Shown one piece after another: positions 21,701 through 30,700 of a DNA stretch of 64,000 nt (within the stretch, counting starts at the first letter, position 1; each line of letters opens with the position of its first letter). The position numbers were made by a program, and so were the translations under genes. This DNA comes from JACKHO01 sp041398745 (GTDB lineage: Bacteria; Planctomycetota; Planctomycetia; Planctomycetales; Planctomycetaceae): assembly GCA_041398745.1 (NCBI GenBank), contig JAWKUB010000010.1, positions 1-64,000 on the forward strand. Direction: 5' to 3'. A model generated the notes under the pieces. The model saw only the letters and a program-made list of their open reading frames with translations, searched no databases and had not been told where the DNA came from.

Positions 21701-24700
21701 TTGCCAGCCGTTGACATAACCGGTCCTGCGTCAATCGACCGGCCACCAGCCGATATAGAAGTGGCGGCAATTCCAAAAGATACGGGTGCATCGCTCGGAT
21801 TTGCCACGAGTATGTCAAGGTCAACGGAATCTGCAGGATCACCTGAAAGCGTGACAGTCTGCGAGAACTCGAGGTAGTCTTCTCCAGGAACGGCACTCAG
21901 TGAACTTGTCTCGATAAGGATATCCACCGGGATGTCCGAAGGCGCACTCAGAGCAACATTGACATAGACGTGGCCACGTTGTGAATTATCGATTGTCAGT
22001 ATGACTTGGGCGGAGTCGTCATTCGCAATGACACCGGCGTTTGAGACAACGCGATACTGTCCCTCATTTCCTCCGGCCTGCAAATTGGCCAGGTCAACGT
22101 TGACGATTTCGTCGAGTTCCACAACATTGTCGTCATGGATTGCTACGGTGAAATATTGGACTTCATTGTCGGTGCCGGAAAAGCTGAAAGATTGTGTGAT
22201 AGGTGTATAGTCGAAGGTTTCGTTCGCAGTGTCTGGTTTCGCCTCTGACGACGTGCCTCCGTAGGTCGTCGATAAGTCGAATGTTATCGCGCCCGTCGGG
22301 TTAATGTGCGCAATGCGGTAGGTCAATTGTTGTCCTGAATCCGATTCCGAAACGGTCGCTGGTTCAATGAGAATTGTCGGCGCACTTCTGTTAATCACAG
22401 TGGTGTCGGCGTCAACGAGCTGAATAGAAGCGTTTCGTCCGCCAGAACTGAGTTGGCTCAGCCAGAATGGAATCGACTCGTCCATTCCACTTGAATAGGT
22501 ATAGACCGTGAACTGCTGCGTGACGGTTTCTCCAGCCGCGCCGGTAAACGAAATTGTCTGAGGCGAAGAGTAGCTGCTAGCCAATTGTACGGTAACAGGC
22601 GCATCCACCGCGTTGGGGCCAAGCGTGGCGCTGACTTCAATTGCCGTCGTGCCGGACTGGCCTGCCGCAACCACTGGGCTACTGACGGTAATGGAAGTCT
22701 CGTCATCATTCGCAATAAGCCCAGTCGCCGATCCGTTCACTGTGACGAGATTCGCGAGGAACGGATCCAAATCTAATATCGAATCCAGATTCACAGCGAA
22801 TGTCTCGTTGAGTTCAACGATGTTGTCTTCCTGTGTGCCGACTGTGACATAGCGAACTTCACCGCCGAATCCTTGGAAACGCACACTTCCTGAATCGGCG
22901 ACATAGTCGGTTCCGGCAATGGCGCTGCCGACGATGTCCTCTGTCGACCATGTCGCGCTCAATCCTCCCTGGACGCCATTAGCTAACGTAATCGAGAATC
23001 GAATGCCATTTCCTTCGGACGCTTGCGCGTCCGAAATTGTAAGCGTCGCAGTGTCGTCATTGATGATTTCGCCCGTTATTGGCGCGCCCACAATGCGAGT
23101 TCCCGGTGACGGGTCGAGCAGTTCAATTGTGAAAGCCTCGTCGTGTTCCACGACGGTGTCCGCTGCAACGGGCAGCTCGATGAGCTTCGATGTTTCTCCC
23201 GCTGCGAACTTAACTACACCATAGGGCATTTGGCCGTCAATGAAATCATTGGCGCCAATTGTGGACGTCGATGTTCGCAGCAGGCGATACGCAACTTCGC
23301 TCTCTCCCGACGTGACCCCTGTGCGATTAATTTGGAAGCTGACCACATTCGGAGTCGCCAGGTTGGTCCCCTCGGTAACTTGCGTCGCCACCGCCTGAAG
23401 AGAAACAAGCGGAAGTGCTTCGTATGCTCCAATGTCGATTCTCTGCGTGACCGGCGGCAAGGATGTCGAAGTCCCAGTTCCAGTACCGGTTCCTGTGCCC
23501 GTTCCTGTCCCGGTACCCGTCCCTGTTCCGGTGCCCGTACCCGTACCCGATCCAGAACCGGAGCCGGATCCCGACCCAGAACCCGAACCGGACCCAGAAC
23601 CCGAACCGGAGCCGGATCCCGAACCTGTGCCAGATCCTGTACTCGAACCAGTGCTTGAGCCGGTGCCCGATCCAGTACTCGATCCTGTTCCCGTGCCCGT
23701 GCCAGTTGAACCACTTTCCAACCCACCGGACGAGTAAACTCGAGGAAATGCACGTGCGTCGGTGAGGATGGTCACCTCGGTGCCAGCAGTAACGTATCGC
23801 GATTCATCAGGCAAAAGCTGTAGCCGAGCACCATTAACCGCGAGCACGGTTGTGGTGAATCCACCCACCTCGATGTCGAATGGAGCCTCAGGGAGGAGTT
23901 CATAATTGGTGACATAAATCTCGTCATCAATGTAAACGGAATCAACCGCCACCAAAATTTTCGTGTTCTCGAAAACTTCGTTCAGTCCAGCATCGATTGC
24001 AGGGCTGCTATTGGAGAAGGCGTGAACTGGCACCGACCCCCACGACCAGGCCAACGCTTCAAGTTCGGCGTCAAGAGGATTCGTCGCATCTGCCGTCTGG
24101 TCAGCCTCCTCCCAGAATCCATCAAACCGAACCGACTCACCCGCCGAATGGCTCGGCGCATTTTGCTCACGCACTACTGTCAAAGTTGTGCCCGAAACGC
24201 TTGTGACGGTCATCACTTCGTCGCCAATGAGAATTGGGAACGGCGCTGCGGGAAGTGGTTCACCCGCTGATACGGTGAAAGTAATGGTCGAACTGGAGAG
24301 GTACGAATCTAGCGTTGCATGCTGAATGCGAGTTCCAATGAGATTTCCTCCAGCCGAGATGACCCGCGATGTCAAATCGGCGTCGGATGCGGTGAGCGAA
24401 CTGTTGCCGGCGACAATTGTGTTGCCAATATCAGCGACTATGTTCGGGCTAATCCCGCCACCGACGTCCGCAGTGTTCGCCGTGATTGTGGCATTTCTCA
24501 GCTTCAGCGTTCCATTCCATTGGCTTATTCCTCCTCCATTGACTGCACTGTTGCCGCTGAGGGTCACGTTGCGTAAATCGACGGTCGAGTCGATGGCCCG
24601 AATCGCACCACCATCACCCGTCGCGATATTTGCCGCGACTGTCGTGTTCGACAAATCAACAGCTGAGTCGCTTGCGAAAATTCCGGCACCTGAAGCGGCC

Positions 24701-27700
24701 GCGTTGCCATGAATGTAGACGCGCTCCAGAATCAGACTCCCCTGGTTCACTCGAATAGCGCCGCCATCTGTCGACGTACTTCCTCCCGTCACCGTCAAAT
24801 CCACGAGTCTAAGTTGAGCTCCAGGATGAACATCGAACACCCGGTCCAACTGGCTGGCGTCGATAATTGTCGTTGCGGCACTCTTGCCGCGAATTGTCAG
24901 TGTGCCGTAGATATCTAAGTCGCCTGTCAGACCATCGTCCTCGCTCGACCCAGCGAGCGTGAGTGTGTATGTTCCTTCGTCCAGAAAAACGGTCGCACTT
25001 CCCTTTTGTCGATTGGCCTCAATAATTGCCGACCTCAGCGCAATGGAGCCGGACGATGTCACTGCCAGGCCATCGTCGCGTCGATCATCAACTTCATCGA
25101 GCGTGCTGTCAGTGTGGAAATAGATTGCTTCGACAGCGCCAATGTCTTTCGCGGCAGCACCAGAGCCATCAGAAACCTCTCGCGCCGACCAGCGTTGATC
25201 CGACAGAATTCGCACAATCGAATCGACGCGGTGGGATGCTGCGACGGTGTCTTCTTGCGCTCGCGCCAAATGAAGTGTCGTCCCTTCCGTATCGGACTCG
25301 ACCGACTCGACAATCAACACCTCGTCATCGATCCGAATTGTAAACGGCGTAGTCAACGTCACATCGATATTGGCCACTCGCGCGGTGAGGCTCGATGAGT
25401 CAAGTTCCTGCTGCAAGAGGAGCGTGCGCTGCGTGAATCCCGTGGAAGCGGCACCATACTGTGTCGTCGACATTGCCAAAGATCGGATTTCTGGCAAATA
25501 CAGGTCGGTCCACCCAATTGTCGTTTGATAGTATCCGTTGTCGGTGAACTGAGTCGGTGTCGCAAGGCCGTTGAACAGGAACGGTGCGGCAGCAGCGTGG
25601 GAAGCGACATCCGAACGGTAGGTACCGCGTTCGACGGTTAGGATTCCATGCAATGCGTCGACCGATCGGACCGTCAGGATTTCAGTTCCCATCGCAATGG
25701 CAAATGGTGCAGCGGGTAACCCAAAGGTCGAATCAACTTTCAGAAGGGTTCCGCTGGCTGTTGGCGAGTCGTAGTGATGCGTCAGTGGGGCTGTTCCCGA
25801 GAAACCGCGTTGCACCGTAATAATGTCACGCGCAACGTCGACTGAGGTGACGAGCAGACGCTCGCTGCCAGCCTGGAGCAGGAATGGAACCGCAGGTAAA
25901 GCGTCCGCTGAGTCGACGGCAATTTCTGTGTCACTCTGGCTATCCGATATCGGATTGCCAATCACAACACTGGTGCCAGCAAAGTGGGCTGTGAAAGCTG
26001 TTCCGAATGTGCCTCGACGTACGTGAACCGCCCGCAAGGTTTGATCAATTCCCAATACCTGCATGACTTCGTCGTCAATGAGCAGGAACGAGGAGGTCTC
26101 GGGAAGCGATGTACTCCCATCAATTTGAATGACGGAGTTGTCAGTAACAAGCAACGTGTCGGCCGGAATTGCCATCGGTTCGGTGTCAAACACACCTCGT
26201 TCAACCGTTATGTACTGTTCGGCTGGCGACACTACGGTTCGGTCCGTGACCAGCAGGATTTCTTTGCCGGCCTTCAGGAAAACTTCCCCCTCGGGAAGCA
26301 AATCGAGATTAGCGACACGCAATTCTGTGTCGCTGAATCCAGCGCCTTCGACCAATCGAATTCCAATGCGGCGGCTCAGGTCGTTAGCGAGAGTTAAGTC
26401 TGTTGCAGAACCGCCAGTGACTGACATGAGCAGCCGGAGTTCCGGCGAATCGGTTGAAAGAACGGAACCAGGAACTAGCGTTTGTACGCTGGTGTCAAAC
26501 TCTTCTCGAGTCACCGTAATTGTTGATTGTGAGGCATCAACGCTTGTGACAGTCAGGAATTCGGTTGCACCTCGAAGGAGGAACGGTGCGTCGGGCAGGC
26601 CATCGACTGAGGCAATTCGTAACGTTGTTGAGCCCGTCGACAACTCTCCGCCGAGGTCAATCGAAGACTGCAGATCATGGTCGACGATGTCACCAACAAT
26701 CCCACGCTCAACTTCCAAGTCTCCATCGACTGCGGAGACCACGCGCATTACCTCCCCCTCCACCTGCATCAGGAATGGAGCGACGGGGAGTGTGCCCGTT
26801 ACATTGACCAGTACGTGAGAATCTTCTGCCCAAATTGGAGCCGCCAACTCGACGGTCGCACCAACCGAGGCGCCATCCATAAGAATGACAACTTCGTTGC
26901 CAAAGCTGCTACCTAGTGCCGACCCGGTGCTGGAAGAATTTCCCTCATAAGCGCTGTTCCGATCTGTTTCTGGACGGAGAAGAAGTTCATCGCCCGCAGA
27001 GTGACTGGCGATTGTGCTTCCTTGGAAACCCCGGATCACTCGCACCTGCTGGCTCGATGGATCGAATTCCGTAATCAGGACGGTCTCGTCCCCAATTCTT
27101 GCTTCGATGAGCCGTGGGAGTGAAATGAACCCCGCCACCGAATTGCTGCCACTCAATAATTCAGGAGACAGCGGCAGTGAGCGAACATCGGCAAGCTGCA
27201 GAGTTGTCCCGTCGATCCATTCCGTCGAATCATTCTGGATGACAACCGGCTGTTGCCAGGAGTCATTGCCCGTCCCATTGTCAATGAGTGGACTACCCGG
27301 TGTTGGCAGGACGGTTTGCGTCGCCCCACCATTGAAGTCGATGTAAGCAACGTTGAGGTCCAGTTCATGTCCCAACGGTAAGGCCACCATCAGGTCGGCG
27401 CCATCAGGGTGAGCGACGGCGGACGTACCTGCTTGTCCCCGCTCAATGGTCAGTAAGTTTCCTCGCACTTCCGTAATGAAAACTTCCTCAACGATTTCCT
27501 CTCCATTCTCAACATGCGTAATCCGCATGGGGAATGTGCCGAATGGCAGAATCGTACCGTCAGACACTTCGACCTGGGTGTCGGTCGCAGAAATTCCTTC
27601 ATCATCGCGGATTGTCAAATACACCGGATCTGAGGATCGATGTAGTGAACCATGTTTGTCACCTGGTTGCCAGAATCCGGAAACGCTTGCAGTTACCAGC

Positions 27701-30700
27701 GCATTCGCTTCGTGAGCTATGGCGGTTGTACCGTCCTCTCCCCGCAGAACTGTGAGTCGCATTCCGCTGTCGAGTTCTTCGACACTCGTCACAAGTAACT
27801 CTTCAGCGACAATTTCATTCTCGATGTTCGCGGACATGCGAATCTTGAAAGGAACTGTCGGTGGCAGGTCGAAGTCTGGCGTTGTAATGTCGATCGTTGT
27901 TTGCATGGCGTCGACAGCACCGATCAGTCGCGCTGCCGTCACCCGGTCGGCTGTAATCAGGTTATTACCACCCGATCGGAAGAAGCCCATGGTGACTTCG
28001 TCGGGCACAGCCTCAAACCAGGAATTGGGTACCGTGTAAAGCCCTCCAATGACGGTGCCCTGGATGAACATGCTTTCATGCGGATCGTATACCCAGTCCG
28101 GGTTTCCTGCCGTTTCAGGGATGTGGTCCAACCGAACAAAACCGTCATCAAGAATTGTCAGCGACGGTGACCACACGGGATTGTCGCCATCAGCCGTTAT
28201 ACGCGTAATGACGGCAGGTCCGCCGTTGTAAGATGGCTCCTTATGCGTCGTGATGATCGTTGAGTTTTCAATGATTGTCGGACGGACGTACGGATGGATG
28301 TGATTGCGGACCGCTGCACCAGAATCGGTCGCGGCATTCCCAATGAATGTACTCGAGCTGACAGTAGCACTTCCCGACACTCCCCAAATAGCTGACGGTG
28401 TTTCGTGAACACTGACGGCCGTCCCTTGGCGACCACGCTCCACAGTGACCAGGTTGCCTTCTACCGCCGTAATCAGCATGACCTCATTGTCGATGACAAC
28501 TTCTAATGGCAATTCGTACCGCAACAACTTACTGGCGTCGGCCACCAGGAATTGTGTTTGTGTCTCATTAATGATGGACTGGACTTCGGAGTCGAATTCG
28601 TGCCAGCGATTCGCGCTACGGATCACCGTGATCATGTCGCGATAGTAATCTACCGCTGTAATTGTCATCCGTTCGCCCCCAATGCGAACGTCGAGAGGGA
28701 GTGGCAGACTCGCAAGTGGGGAAGCGTCTTCGAGGTAAATCGAAGTTTGATTTTCCGTGACCGCAGCGGCCAAATGCAAATTCGGGACAGGAATATCGGT
28801 CAAGAACAGGTTGTGTCCGAGATTGAGCAAACCCCCGCCGATTCCGGCCGAATACGGGACGTAGTTGTCGCGCAATGTCGAATTGACAATGGAAACCGAA
28901 CCATGCAGGTTTTTGATTCCGCCGCCACTATTGATCGCCCAGTTCCCTTCAATTGTACTGTCAGAGACGTACAACTTTGCATCCAGATCGTAATTGAAAA
29001 TGCCGCCGCCGTGGTTGCTGTAGATATTGTCGAGAACGACAGAATGGTCGAGGTAAACCGTGCCGTTGACGTTGGCAATACCTCCGCCAGCTCCCAAGTC
29101 GGTTGCGTTGTCGGAAATCAGGGTCTCTCGAATAATGGCATTGCCTGCGTTGTACAGACCGCCGCCGATTTGGCCGAAGGAATTGCCGCTAATCGTAGAG
29201 TTCTCGACCCACAGGTCGCCGTCATTGTAGATTCCAGCACCAGCACTGTTCACCTTGCCGCTCTGACCAGGCGAGCCACCGTTGTCAATGATGTAGCTGT
29301 CCTCAAGAATTCGTGTCTGACCCGCGTTATAGATTCCACCTCCCCGCAAGTGATCAACAAGTGATCCATTAATTCCGCCCGTCACAGTCGTACCGCGAAG
29401 CGTCACAGCACCATCGACGGCAACGTGAATTCCACTCCCTTTGGCAACCTCGAAAGTGTCGACGACGGAGTATGCGACTAATGAATCAATCAACTCAACG
29501 TCGCCACCTGCAACGAAGAGGCCCCCTCCATGCCCAATAGTCCAGTTGGATCGAATTTCGCTGTCGCGAATCGTCGCAGTACCCGAATCCACATAGATTC
29601 CTCCTCCCAGAACCGCATGCCCCCCTTCGACGATGACGTTGTTCAGTTCAAGTGCACCATTGCGACTGTAAATAACACCGCCATGATCGGCCGATACCAT
29701 GGACGCACCATACGTCGACTTACCAAGGTGTGCATCAGTAATGGACAGCGTTCCACCGTCGTTCAGAATTGCCCCACCAATGCCTATAGCCAACGTATCA
29801 ATCCATTTGTCCGTCCCTTGTGAACGATGGTAATTGGAATGTCCTTCGTTCACGGAAAGGTTTTCAAGGGTAAGTGTTGACCCGGCATGCACGTGGAAGA
29901 CTCTGTCAAGCCAGTCCGGATCCCCGGATCCCGTTCTTTCACCATGAACTAGTGTTCCTAACAGTCCATTCCCAATGAGCCGAATATCACCATGAATGTC
30001 CAGGTCACCAATGAGTGAGTCGTCCTCTCCAGCGCCAGTGCGTGTGAGTACTGGATGAATGTCCTCCTCAAAAAGAATGACGCCTTCCATTGCCACCGCC
30101 TGAGACGTATTGAAGCCACTGAGAGCATTCAATTCCTGAATCGCCGACCGAAGTGTCACGACGGGGCCATTAGTCCCGGCAGATGCCTTTGCCAGTCCAT
30201 CACCTGGACTGGCATCCACATTGTCAACGGACGTGTTGACGAAATACGCTCCCGATTCAACGGCACCAATATCGACCGTTGCAGTCGTGTCCAGCGGCAA
30301 ATTATTTTCCGCTCCATCAAGCACTCGCGGCGTCCCACGCTGATCCTTCGCACTTGCCAGGGAATTGTCGCCGGCATCGATTGCTGGACTTCCAGCGAGC
30401 GGCATGTGAGTACGACGCGGTCCACCATGCAGTTGCAATGGCGTCATTAAGGGGGAGAGAGGATTTGCCGTTGTCCCCGTGAGGTTTCCGGACCCGGAAA
30501 GTCCGGTTGCACTACCGACGTCGCCAATGAGGTTGTGGCCCGACGTGGTAAAAGTTCCCGTGACATCAGGAGAGCCCGAATTCGTTGCGACCAGTGTGTT
30601 GTTCAACGTGCCTGTACCAGCCTGATGGCTGATTCCAGAACCCTGCTGACCGGTGTTATTGGCAATCGTGACGTTGGTCAGGTTCATACTGCCGTAGTTC

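Noticed and set aside
23462..23715. CRISPR-like regular repeat
   Set aside because: The units are 6 bp and contiguous, without unique spacers, and encode a Gly-Ser/Thr linker.
23214..23753. Long arginine-rich and proline-rich frames opposite or out of frame with the Gly-Thr tract
   Set aside because: They are shadows of the hexamer repeat in the giant gene; the giant frame is continuous on both sides and carries recognisable domains.
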